Shown here piece after piece: positions 8,475-15,318 of a stretch of DNA of 64,000 nucleotides. The notes beneath the pieces are model-generated. The model ran no database searches. It saw nothing but the letters and a program-made list of their open reading frames with translations, and was not told where the DNA came from. The DNA is taken from the NCBI GenBank assembly GCA_028715885.1, contig JAQUQX010000004.1, positions 20,082-84,081 of the forward strand, written 5' to 3'. The first letter of the stretch is position 1; every line of letters begins with the position of its first letter. This DNA comes from Candidatus Methanoperedens sp. (GTDB lineage Archaea > Halobacteriota > Methanosarcinia > Methanosarcinales > Methanoperedenaceae). A program made the translations under genes and the position numbers.

Positions 8475-9491
8475 TTATGGTTTGTCAAACGTCAGTGCGC
8501 CAACTGACATATTGATGGCAATCTCCGCAATGTCCCCGCTGTAACTTGCTATTCTCCCAAGGCTGTCAAGCATGGCTTTTTGCAGGATAGCAGATTGAAT
8601 ATTTTGTGGTTGTAGCAATTCGTTTGAAAGGTCGGAATGAGATTTTTTAATCTCTTTGAGCTCATGGAAAATTTTCTCAGCCATTGCGTTATTTCTTGTA
8701 AATAACGCATGAACCGATTTTTCGAAAATTACAATTATATCGTTATTGAGCTTTATAAAATCATTCAGCGGTGTATCCTTCTGGACTTCCAATAATTGAA
8801 TATAGCTCTTTGCTATATTTTCAATATGGTCTGCAATCCGCTCAAGCGCTTTGACTGCAATCCTGTACCCAAGGCAATCTCTCTGGTTCTCTATTCCCAG
8901 CTTTTCTGCAATCTGCTGGTATTCCACTGCGCTCTTAAGCTGCCTCACCACCAGAAAATAAAGCCTGTCAATTTCCCGCTCTCTTATCATTACGTCTTTT
9001 GCAAGCCCGATATCCACGGTTTTCAGGGCTTTGCCGAGGTCAAGAAGCATCGACCTGTTGATGGAATACATTCTCTGGAGTATCTGCATGGTGCTCATAC
9101 GTTTGTAATCCACCATTATCTCAAGAGTCATTGCATCGTCTGTGTCCTCGACTATCTCTACACCTATCAGATAGTCCATGACCTTGCGTATGCTCTTTCT
9201 ATATGGAAGATGGTCTTTCCTGTCCAATTTAATCCTGATTGTGTCATAACCCACAAGATAAAACGCAATAATTATACGTTCAAGAGCCTCGTTCGATGTT
9301 ACTTGTGAGATTTTAATCTCCTTCACCTGCGACTCTTTTTCAATAACACTGGTTTCGATCAGTAATGAACTGCCATGTTCCGTAACCACCAGCGAGTCTC
9401 CAGGCTTCAGGTTAGTCTTCGTAACCCATTTTTTGGGTAGTGAGATTACATAGGTTGAGCCGCCACTTACATAGACTTTTCTTGCTTCCAT
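8475..9491 (-). CDS. AbrB-like DNA-binding domain fused to PhoU domains (phosphate-type transcriptional regulator)
   Basis: 338 residues. Residues 1-45 are a SpoVT/AbrB swapped-hairpin DNA-binding domain (RKVYVSGGSTYVISLPKKWV, KPGDSLVV). Residues about 130-338 form two PhoU-type three-helix units with the metal-binding pattern ALERIADHIENIAKSY. Archaeal proteins of this layout are annotated as phosphate uptake regulators. Its promoter region is shared head to head with the plus-strand gene at 9587 and contains the first copy of the repeated operator-like element (9503-9555), which suggests self-regulation. The TATA-like sequence lies so close to the ATG that the transcript may be nearly leaderless. 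Confidence 0.88.
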   Translation of the reverse strand: MEARKVYVSGGSTYVISLPKKWVTKTNLKPGDSLVVTEHGSSLLIETSVIEKESQVKEIKISQVTSNEALERIIIAFYLVGYDTIRIKLDRKDHLPYRKSIRKVMDYLIGVEIVEDTDDAMTLEIMVDYKRMSTMQILQRMYSINRSMLLDLGKALKTVDIGLAKDVMIREREIDRLYFLVVRQLKSAVEYQQIAEKLGIENQRDCLGYRIAVKALERIADHIENIAKSYIQLLEVQKDTPLNDFIKLNNDIIVIFEKSVHALFTRNNAMAEKIFHELKEIKKSHSDLSNELLQPQNIQSAILQKAMLDSLGRIASYSGDIAEIAINMSVGALTFDKP

Positions 9492-9502
9492 ATTTATCTT
9501 GT

Positions 9503-9555
9503 AATCTACTGATATTTTATAGTATATATAGATTCTTGTGACAAAATATATACTT
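9503..9555 (+). promoter_or_regulatory. Pho-region promoter element, copy 1
   Basis: The core AATCTA (9503) and TAGATT (9529) form an inverted repeat with 26 bases between the starts of the two arms. It is followed by a TATA-like AAAATATATACTT. The same layout is repeated at 12549, 13628 and 15231. The element sits between the AbrB-PhoU gene (minus) and the small gene at 9587 (plus) and could serve both directions. Confidence 0.7.
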
Positions 9556-9586
9556 TATAATTAGAATTATCAGTTTGGTGAAAGAA

Positions 9587-9712
9587 ATGATAGAAACAGA
9601 AGTACTGAGAAAAACAATGCCATGCAACTCATTCATAGAGGAATTTGAGGAAATGGGAAAAGAAGACCGGGAGCTATACCTGTTCCTGCGCGGCGGATTT
9701 GCTGCCAAATGA
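9587..9712 (+). CDS. Small protein, 41 residues, unknown function
   Basis: ATG at 9587 follows GGTG at a good distance and lies about 30 bases downstream of the TATA-like box of the repeated promoter element. The product is acidic (EEFEEMGKEDRELYLF) with a single Cys and no membrane segment. It begins a plus-strand run of small genes. I do not recognise the family. The position behind a strong promoter and a ribosome-binding site is the main support. Confidence 0.5.
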   Translation: MIETEVLRKTMPCNSFIEEFEEMGKEDRELYLFLRGGFAAK

Positions 9713-9771
9713 GAAAACACAGGGGGGCGAAGATTTAACAAAATAAATTTCTTCGAATTTCAGGTGTAGAA

Positions 9772-9993
9772 ATGGTACAAACAGAGAACTATGAAACAGG
9801 ATTCATTGATTACAGCAGTGATACCGAAAGTTTGTATCTTTTGCGAAGAGGCAAGCTTAGAATATTAATTTCGATTGAAAAAAACAGGGAAAACATTCCT
9901 GCAAGTGGAGATAAAGATTATCCCGTTTCTCCGTATGAAGGTTTGATCTCAATGATGAAAATATTGAAAGGGGAACCGAATGCAAAGATTTAG
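9772..9993 (+). CDS. Small soluble protein of unknown function
   Basis: 73 residues preceded by AGGTG seven bases before the ATG. The N-terminal half is acidic and Tyr-rich, the middle has LLRRGKLRILISIEKN, and the tail ISMMKILKGEPN is helical. It overlaps the 25-residue membrane peptide gene at 9980 by 14 bases. No family recognised. It lies downstream of the first Pho-region promoter element, so phosphate-linked expression is an inference. Confidence 0.5.
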   Translation: MVQTENYETGFIDYSSDTESLYLLRRGKLRILISIEKNRENIPASGDKDYPVSPYEGLISMMKILKGEPNAKI

Positions 9994-10057
9994 CAAAATT
10001 GAATTTTTCCTATTAACTCTTCTTTTCATACTCGCATTCTGGATGGTGGTTAAATGA
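9980..10057 (+). CDS. Single-span membrane micropeptide (25 residues), coupled to psiE
   Basis: The ORF encodes MQRFSKIEFFLLTLLFILAF plus a short WMVVK tail: one membrane helix flanked by basic residues. GGGG precedes the ATG, and its stop TGA overlaps the ATG of the PsiE gene (ATGA at 10054-10057). This points to translational coupling. Micropeptides of this type often modulate a partner membrane protein, but that role is only a guess here. Confidence 0.5.
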   Translation: MQRFSKIEFFLLTLLFILAFWMVVK

Positions 10058-10469
10058 TAGACCATCCAAAAATGTTCAAAAAAATTACTGATTCCATTGT
10101 TACCATCGTCCTGTATGTACTGTTGTTGGCTCTCATTGCAGGAACGCTGCGGATATTACTTGATATCCACACTGTTGCGATAGACTCGCTCGATGGTGGT
10201 TTTAACAAAATAGTTACTAACGTTCTCACGCTTTTTATTGTGATTGAGTTCTTCAAGACCTTTGCAGACTATTCCAAACATGAAAGAATCAAGCTCACCG
10301 ACATAACCGACGTCACGATTTTAATAGCTATGCGTGAGGTCACTGTCGGGCTTTATTCCAAATCGTTGGATTCGAAACTATTTTCGCCCTATCTGCGCTG
10401 CTACTGGTGCTTGGAGTGATAAGGGTGCTGGCTGTCAGGTACTCGCCGGAGAAGGTTTTAGTAACATGA
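10054..10469 (+). pseudogene. psiE: PsiE-family membrane protein, with a one-base frameshift near its end
   Basis: The reading frame from 10054 gives a PsiE-like protein (phosphate-starvation-inducible E family) with three hydrophobic helices and the typical FFKTFADYSKHERIK loop, and it stops at 10419. The missing fourth helix is present in another frame from 10371 (FETIFALSALLLVLGVIRVL...), ending at 10469. One extra T in TCGTTGG at about 10366 would restore SKSFGFETIF. Either the gene is recently inactivated or the base is an assembly error. PsiE fits the phosphate theme, though its function is poorly known. Confidence 0.8.
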
Positions 10470-10521
10470 ATAAGCCTCAGGCATTAAGTTATACGTATGC
10501 TGCAAAATAAGATATATCTAA

Positions 10522-10911
10522 ATGATTACCATAAAACCATTGAAAGAAGAAATGCGACAGTTAAAAACCGATACGTATGCCCTTTATTTATCCTATAAAG
10601 ATCCAAGAGTCCCCTGGTACGCGAAGGTCATAATAGCCGCAACTGTAGGTTATGCTTTGAGCCCTATTGATTTGATCCCGGATTTTATACCAGTCCTGGG
10701 GCTGCTTGACGATTTAATTATTGTACCAATAGGGATTTCCCTGGCGCTAAAAATGATGCCAAAGGAAGTTCTTGATGAATACAGGGAGAAGGCTCAATCT
10801 GAACTTAATGGTAGCAAACCAAAAAACTGGGTTGCTGCGTTTATAATAGTTTTAATCTGGTTGCTGGTAGTTTATTTATTTTTAAGATATGTTTATAAAT
10901 TACTTCTGTAA
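10522..10911 (+). CDS. YkvA-like DUF1232 membrane protein
   Basis: 129 residues. The diagnostic DUF1232 segment YALSPIDLIPDFIPVLGLLDDL spans roughly residues 47-68 between two hydrophobic stretches. A further C-terminal helix (AAFIIVLIWLLVVYLFLRYV) anchors the protein. The biochemical role of the family is not established. It lies between the psiE-like gene and the ChrB-like gene on the same strand. Confidence 0.85.
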   Translation: MITIKPLKEEMRQLKTDTYALYLSYKDPRVPWYAKVIIAATVGYALSPIDLIPDFIPVLGLLDDLIIVPIGISLALKMMPKEVLDEYREKAQSELNGSKPKNWVAAFIIVLIWLLVVYLFLRYVYKLLL

Positions 10912-10981
10912 ATGTGTAATATTTACATTTAAATTTGTTATAAACATAACATTTAAATATCATATACTTGTTCTAAGATAT

Positions 10982-11518
10982 ATGAAATGGATATTACTGA
11001 TAATTAAATCGACAAATGTTTCATCAAGAGACCGGATGTTCATCTGGAGGAATATCAAAAATACTGGTGCAGTTTCGTTATCTCATTCAGTCTATATATT
11101 GCATGATACGGAAGACAACAGAGCTACTGCTATAGATATTGCCAGAATAGTACATGAAAGAAATGGTGAAGTTTTACAATTTTTTGCCGATACTCTTAAT
11201 GAAGAGCGGGAGCAGAAGTTAAATAAACTGATTGCAGAAGAAATTGCAACAGAAATTAGAGAATTCTCTAAAGAGTGCGAAGATTTTATTGACGATTTAA
11301 CTAAGAGAATTTCAAATAAAAAATTCAAGGTTTTTGAATTAGAGGAACTGAGCGACGACATTCATAAACTTGACAGGTGGAGAATAAAGCTGATTCAGAA
11401 ACACAGCCCTGGCACAGCCAATATTGAGATTTTGAACAAAGAAATTGGAAAATGTAAAGAAAGATTAAACGAGTTCGAAGAAAAAGTTCTCCAGAAAGGC
11501 AAAGCAGCGGGTCATTAG
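10982..11518 (+). CDS. ChrB N-terminal-domain-like protein
   Basis: 178 residues from the ATG at 10982; the upstream in-frame region to 10889 is AT-rich and not protein-like. The start WILLIIKSTNVSSRDRMFIWRNIKNTGAVSLSHSVYIL matches the N-terminal domain of ChrB, a regulator-type protein in chromate-resistance loci, followed by a long charged helical region (about residues 65-178). No ChrA transporter lies nearby, so chromate is not implied. A role in sensing or a structural RNA/DNA interaction is open. Confidence 0.7.
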   Translation: MKWILLIIKSTNVSSRDRMFIWRNIKNTGAVSLSHSVYILHDTEDNRATAIDIARIVHERNGEVLQFFADTLNEEREQKLNKLIAEEIATEIREFSKECEDFIDDLTKRISNKKFKVFELEELSDDIHKLDRWRIKLIQKHSPGTANIEILNKEIGKCKERLNEFEEKVLQKGKAAGH

Positions 11519-11525
11519 TCATCTT

Positions 11526-12458
11526 ATGCTCTATGATGCTTTTTACCAGTCACTTGATTACCTTCTCACCATAATCCCCGTAATGGTGATAGGAGTTGTT
11601 GCAGCAGAATTCCTTGTTGAGATCGGCTGGATACACAAGATCGGTTTCATGGTTTCGCCTTTGACAAGATTTGCGCATCTTCATGAAGAATGCAGCATAA
11701 GTTTCATCACAGCATTCGGTTCTCCCGCCGCGTCCAATTCGATGCTCAAAAAATTATATGATGACGGGCGGATTGAAAGAAAAGAGCTTATTGTAGCCTC
11801 CCTGATAAATTCATTTCCATCCATAATAATGCATTGGAGAACGCTTTTACCTGTTTTTATTCCTCTTCTTGGTATGGCGGGCATGATATATCTTGGAATA
11901 CTGACAGCAGTAGGGCTTTTAAGAACGTTCGTTACTCTAATGATCGGACACTTCCTGCTGGACAAAAAGCAGTATATTCCAGATAAAACCATGTATCAGC
12001 CTCCTTTATTTTTAAATGCATTTAAACTAAGTATTAAAAAATCCAAAAAAACCATATTTCGAATTATCACGATGACTATTCCGGTTACTGTACTGGTATT
12101 TGTCCTGATCGATGCGGGATTTTTCGAGGTTCTGGCTGGTTTTTTAAAGGAACATGCCGTTTTCATACCTGTGCCTGGTGAAGCGCTTCCCATAATAGCA
12201 GCGCAATTTACAGCCAACATTGCAGCTTATACTATTGCAGGAAACCTTCTTTCAGCAGGCATTCTCAACACGAAGGAAATAGTATTATCCCTGCTTGTCG
12301 GAAAGATTCTTTCAAGCATTGTGAGTATAAGAATTCTTATTCCATATTACGTGGGAATATTCGGTTCAAAGCTCGGCTCACAAATAATGATATATTCTGC
12401 AATACTCAGGGAGGGCATACTGGTCGTTGCTACTGTTATTCTGGCATTCTCGTGGTAA
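11526..12458 (+). CDS. Nucleoside-recognition (Gate) domain membrane protein
   Basis: 310 residues with about eight membrane helices. The Gate signatures are seen in two halves: SFITAFGSPAASNSMLKKLYDDGRIERKELIVASLINSFPS and the second-half FTANIAAYTIAGNLLSAGILNTKEIVLSLLVGKI. Such proteins resemble the spore maturation and FeoB/CNT gate domains and probably conduct a small solute. It begins 7 bases after the ChrB-like gene, so the two are likely cotranscribed. The substrate is unknown. Confidence 0.8.
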   Translation: MLYDAFYQSLDYLLTIIPVMVIGVVAAEFLVEIGWIHKIGFMVSPLTRFAHLHEECSISFITAFGSPAASNSMLKKLYDDGRIERKELIVASLINSFPSIIMHWRTLLPVFIPLLGMAGMIYLGILTAVGLLRTFVTLMIGHFLLDKKQYIPDKTMYQPPLFLNAFKLSIKKSKKTIFRIITMTIPVTVLVFVLIDAGFFEVLAGFLKEHAVFIPVPGEALPIIAAQFTANIAAYTIAGNLLSAGILNTKEIVLSLLVGKILSSIVSIRILIPYYVGIFGSKLGSQIMIYSAILREGILVVATVILAFSW

Positions 12459-12519
12459 GAGTGATTTAAGCGAATGGGGTTTTTTATAGCCCTCTAATTA
12501 GACGCTTTGATATCATGAT

Positions 12520-12539
12520 GGCTGAGCCGCCACATACAT
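12520..12539. repeat. Fragment resembling the 5' coding end of the AbrB-PhoU gene
   Basis: 18 of 20 bases match 9453-9472, which encodes part of YVSGGS in the regulator gene. The fragment stands in the same orientation and just upstream of the second copy of the promoter element. It suggests that promoter plus flanking coding sequence were copied together. Confidence 0.6.
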
Positions 12540-12548
12540 GGCCCCCAT

Positions 12549-12601
12549 AATCTACTGACTTTATTTAGTATATATAGATTATTGAGATAAAATATATAAT
12601 A
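12549..12601 (+). promoter_or_regulatory. Pho-region promoter element, copy 2
   Basis: AATCTA (12549) and TAGATT (12575) have the same 26-base spacing as copy 1, followed by AAAATATATAATA. It drives the isomerase-like gene at 12623. The TATA-like box lies about 30 bases before the ATG, so the transcript would be nearly leaderless. Confidence 0.7.
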
Positions 12602-12622
12602 TTTAGAGTAAAGCTATAGCGC

Positions 12623-13510
12623 ATGAATACAAAAACAGGCATAAACTCTCCTCAGATAAAAGATTTTGGAGGAGCCATAGATCCATGTGAAGTGGAAATT
12701 ATTGAGCTTGGTCTCGACAGGGTGAATTTTTTAGAAAAACAGAAAGAGGAGGAGATATTATCCAAAGCTGCACATCTCGCCTCGTCTTTTGGCACCGAAT
12801 TTACTATTCATGCTCCACATATCGATTCCAGGATAGAGGAAATAAGGATAGACTTTTCAGTAATCAACGCAAAAAATTTTATAATCATGGGAAACGTTTT
12901 CGAAATTGCCTCAAAAACAGGGGCAAAATACATAGTTGTTCACCCGGGTCATCAGAACGGCTCAAAAAAATGCTTTAATTTCAACATACTTAATTTAATT
13001 AAACTGTGTAAAGTAGCTGAGGAATACGGTGCTACCCTTCTTTTAGAAAACCTGTTTGACAGGCAGGGAGGAAATAAAATTGGTGTGTTGCCGGGCGAAA
13101 TTTACCGTATAATTGAAATGGTAGAGTCAGAAAATTTAAAGATTAATCTTGATATTGGACATGCGTTTATTGCATCAACTGCATACCGGTTGCCAATGGA
13201 AGATTATTTTGAGCTCGGCGAGTACGTATATCAAATGCATCTTCATGATAACTTTGGTACTCTGGAGTCTGAAGCAACGATGTTCGGGGATCGCCATCTA
13301 TCTTTAGGACAGGGGAAAATAAATTTCGGGGAAGTATTTAAAAACATTTTAAAAACTAATGTAAGGAACCTGATTCTTGAAGTTAAACACGCATCAAAAG
13401 AGGAAATCCTCAAAAGCCTTGCACAAATAAGAGATTTTCGCAATTTGAAAGCTGGTTTAATGTCTCCCAGAATAACCTGTTGCGTTAAGCCTGCTGTGGT
13501 ATGCTTTTAG
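12623..13510 (+). CDS. Sugar phosphate isomerase/epimerase-like TIM-barrel protein
   Basis: 295 residues of the xylose-isomerase-like/AP-endonuclease-2 TIM barrel. Metal ligands are visible in FTIHAPHID, YIVVHPGHQ, LLLENLFD, NLDIGHAF, MHLHDNFG (with HLSLGQGKINF) and LILEVKH. The substrate cannot be assigned. The last 25 residues (LMSPRITCCVKPAVVCF) are Cys-rich and not typical of the family. The gene stands under a copy of the Pho-region promoter, so a phosphorylated sugar or a phosphate-stress role is possible. A 39-residue gene follows after 7 bases. Confidence 0.82.
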   Translation: MNTKTGINSPQIKDFGGAIDPCEVEIIELGLDRVNFLEKQKEEEILSKAAHLASSFGTEFTIHAPHIDSRIEEIRIDFSVINAKNFIIMGNVFEIASKTGAKYIVVHPGHQNGSKKCFNFNILNLIKLCKVAEEYGATLLLENLFDRQGGNKIGVLPGEIYRIIEMVESENLKINLDIGHAFIASTAYRLPMEDYFELGEYVYQMHLHDNFGTLESEATMFGDRHLSLGQGKINFGEVFKNILKTNVRNLILEVKHASKEEILKSLAQIRDFRNLKAGLMSPRITCCVKPAVVCF

Positions 13511-13517
13511 GAGGAAA

Positions 13518-13637
13518 ATGAAAGCAAGAGTTGTTTATATCGAGCCTGAGAAAGCAAAGAGGATTAATGAAATTCTTGCAGCAGAAAGAGAATTTCATGA
13601 AGCAAAGGAAAACGTTTGGAATCCTAAAATTTACTGA
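13518..13637 (+). CDS. Small basic protein (39 residues) of unknown function
   Basis: The ATG at 13518 has a strong AGGAGG ribosome-binding site five bases upstream. The product is a charged helix (PEKAKRINEILAAEREF) ending NVWNPKIY. A second, decayed copy of the C-terminal coding end lies at about 15211-15240, also just before a promoter element. The stop codon lies inside promoter copy 3. Function not recognised. Confidence 0.6.
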   Translation: MKARVVYIEPEKAKRINEILAAEREFHEAKENVWNPKIY

Positions 13638-13680
13638 TTTTATATAACATCTATAGATTATTGGGAGAAAGTATATATTA
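13628..13680 (+). promoter_or_regulatory. Pho-region promoter element, copy 3
   Basis: AATTTA (13628) and TAGATT (13654) keep the 26-base spacing, followed by GAGAAAGTATATATTA. It overlaps the end of the 39-residue gene and reads toward the PstS-leader remnant and the S-layer gene at 13831. Confidence 0.7.
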
Positions 13681-13714
13681 TTTTATGCCAAAACTCCCGC
13701 TGTGATTAGACAAA

Positions 13715-13831
13715 ATGAATCGATTAAAAACAATACAAATTTTGATTCTGGCAGGCGTACAGCCTGCGGTACAGCCGACTGCAACAGTGCAGCCCAAAAA
13801 ATCTCTGGAAAAATATGGGGGTAAAGAATAA
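13715..13831 (+). pseudogene. Remnant of a pstS 5' end (signal peptide fused to a proline-rich linker)
   Basis: 38 codons: MNRLKTIQILILAGV and then QPAVQPTATVQPK. Both parts match the start of PstS at 15319 (MNRLKIILILVLAGVLIAG and VQPTVQPTATVQPT), with the lipobox Cys and about 20 intervening residues deleted. The reading frame ends at TAA 13829-13831, and the ATG of the S-layer gene overlaps that stop. It may now act only as a leader peptide that couples translation of the S-layer gene to the Pho-type promoter. Confidence 0.75.
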
Positions 13832-15093
13832 TGTGTAAAAAAATAACAGCAGTTGCATTAGTAACGTTAATGCTATTAGCAGCTTTACCCGCAAATGCAG
13901 CTATACAAGCAACAAAAGTGGAAATTCGAGGAGCGACAGCGAGCACGATAGAAAAAACGATTCCGTCTGGCGGCTTTAACCTGACCAACATTGTCAATGC
14001 ACCGGTTAACTGGACGCCACAGGGCTTTGCAGGTTTCTACTACGACCTGAAAGACGAGCTGGGCAGAGAGGAATTGGAGATACTCCAGACAGACCTATCA
14101 AAGAATCAGAGAGCTGTTGGAGAAAATAACTTAGTTTACAGAACTACTGCCCAGAAAAAGAAGCTGAAGGTTGTAAACGATGGGTTTAATGGTAGTGCAA
14201 GTGCGGCAACAGAAGCAGGTCTGGAGAAAGTAGGAAGTGCGTTTACCAGCAGCGGTGAATACCTCATCATGGGTTGGCAGGGAGAGAAATATATAGCCGT
14301 GAACAACAAGATTGATATAATCAGCAAGCTTCTCTTTGAGCATGGAGCCACTGCTAATGAGAAGAAAACCTTAGCTGTAGGAGAGAAGTGGGATATAGGC
14401 GATGGCTGGGAACTCATTGCCCAGAGCATAGACGCTAAAGCATCACCAAGACAGGTATGGCTCACGTTGAGCTATAAGGGACAGAAGCTTGATGATAAAG
14501 TAGTCGCCCAGGGTAAAATATACACTTACGTTGAGAAGAGTATCGCAGAGGAGAGCGATGTGCCCATGTTCGTGACCAAGGTTGATAGCGTATTCGCAGG
14601 CGCAGATGGCGACATGGCTCAGTTAAGATTTACATGGGTGGTCTCTCGCAATGTAACAAAAATCAAGTCAGGAGAAACGATTGGAGCATTCAAAGTCAAG
14701 GACATAAACCAAACAGGTCTGCGTCTGGAACTTAAAAACGAGAAAATAATAACTCTTGACCAGAATGCGGTTATTGATCTAATTGGCAATATTAAATTAA
14801 AGGTGGCGGATAAAGCAGATGTGCTCAGGCTCTACCCCAAGGTCGACTACGAGATGGCAAGCGCAAAACCAGCCACAACATCAACTATAACACCAATTGC
14901 AACGCCAACCATAATAGAAACTGTAGCAACCAAAGCATTATCCATAACACCAACTATAACATCAACACCAGCGATTAACACTCCTGCACCGCCTGAGCCT
15001 CGTGTAACGTCGACTCTCGAAATGCCGGGATTTGAGGCTGTGTTCGCAATTTCAGGCTTGCTTGCGGTGGCATACCTTGTGCTGAGAAAGTAA
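13831..15093 (+). CDS. Small S-layer-family protein with PGF-CTERM-like tail
   Basis: 420 residues. Signal peptide 1-23. Residues about 25-275 form one S-layer duplication domain of the Methanosarcina type, with TEAGLEK, LIMGWQGEKYIAV, KWDIGDGWELIAQSIDAK, YVEKSIAEESDVPMFVTKVDSV. Residues about 275-340 hold a second, shorter beta domain. A Thr/Pro-rich linker (345-395) leads to PGFEAVFAISGLLAVAYLVLRK, the archaeosortase-type anchor. The domain is a close relative of residues 416-573 of the protein at 57468. The start overlaps the stop of the PstS-leader remnant. It lies between two pho promoter copies, so phosphate-regulated surface remodelling is plausible. Confidence 0.85.
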   Translation: MCKKITAVALVTLMLLAALPANAAIQATKVEIRGATASTIEKTIPSGGFNLTNIVNAPVNWTPQGFAGFYYDLKDELGREELEILQTDLSKNQRAVGENNLVYRTTAQKKKLKVVNDGFNGSASAATEAGLEKVGSAFTSSGEYLIMGWQGEKYIAVNNKIDIISKLLFEHGATANEKKTLAVGEKWDIGDGWELIAQSIDAKASPRQVWLTLSYKGQKLDDKVVAQGKIYTYVEKSIAEESDVPMFVTKVDSVFAGADGDMAQLRFTWVVSRNVTKIKSGETIGAFKVKDINQTGLRLELKNEKIITLDQNAVIDLIGNIKLKVADKADVLRLYPKVDYEMASAKPATTSTITPIATPTIIETVATKALSITPTITSTPAINTPAPPEPRVTSTLEMPGFEAVFAISGLLAVAYLVLRK

Positions 15094-15096
15094 GTA

Positions 15097-15130
15097 TGAA
15101 GGGTGTAACCCTTCACATTTTCTTTTTTTG
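15097..15130 (+). terminator. Hairpin and T-run after the S-layer gene
   Basis: The stem TGAAGGGT/ACCCTTCA with a GTA loop (15097-15115) is followed by CATTTTCTTTTTTTG. It lies directly after the stop codon and reads as a strong intrinsic-type terminator that separates the S-layer gene from pstS. Confidence 0.75.
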
Positions 15131-15210
15131 TTAACTTTGGGCGCACAGGATAGCGCGGCTTTAAGTGCAAGCTATAAGGGTGCACTCCTATGAATCCGCG
15201 TATCTGGAAA

Positions 15211-15240
15211 ACAAACGTTCAGAATTTTAAAATTTACTGA
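15211..15240. repeat. Decayed copy of the 3' end of the 39-residue gene
   Basis: AAAACGTTTGGAATCC and the following TAAAATTTACTGA at 13608-13637 have a degenerate match at 15211-15240 (AACGTTCAGAATTTTAAAAT...TACTGA). The match runs into promoter copy 4. With the PstS-leader match it shows that 13600-13830 and 15210-15450 derive from one duplicated segment. Confidence 0.6.
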
Positions 15241-15283
15241 TTTTATATAGTATCTATAGATTCTTGGGAGAAGCTATATATTA
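15231..15283 (+). promoter_or_regulatory. Pho-region promoter element, copy 4 (pstS promoter)
   Basis: AATTTA (15231) and TAGATT (15257) keep the 26-base spacing, followed by GAGAAGCTATATATTA. The element lies upstream of pstS at 15319 and is the best anchor for calling the whole family a phosphate-responsive promoter. Confidence 0.75.
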
Positions 15284-15318
15284 TTTGATGCTAAAACTCC
15301 TGCTGGTGATTAAACAAA

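Noticed and set aside
10889..10981. Longer N-terminus for the ChrB-like protein
   Set aside because: The segment is AT-rich, Phe/Ile-heavy and not family-like; the domain begins at the ATG 10982.
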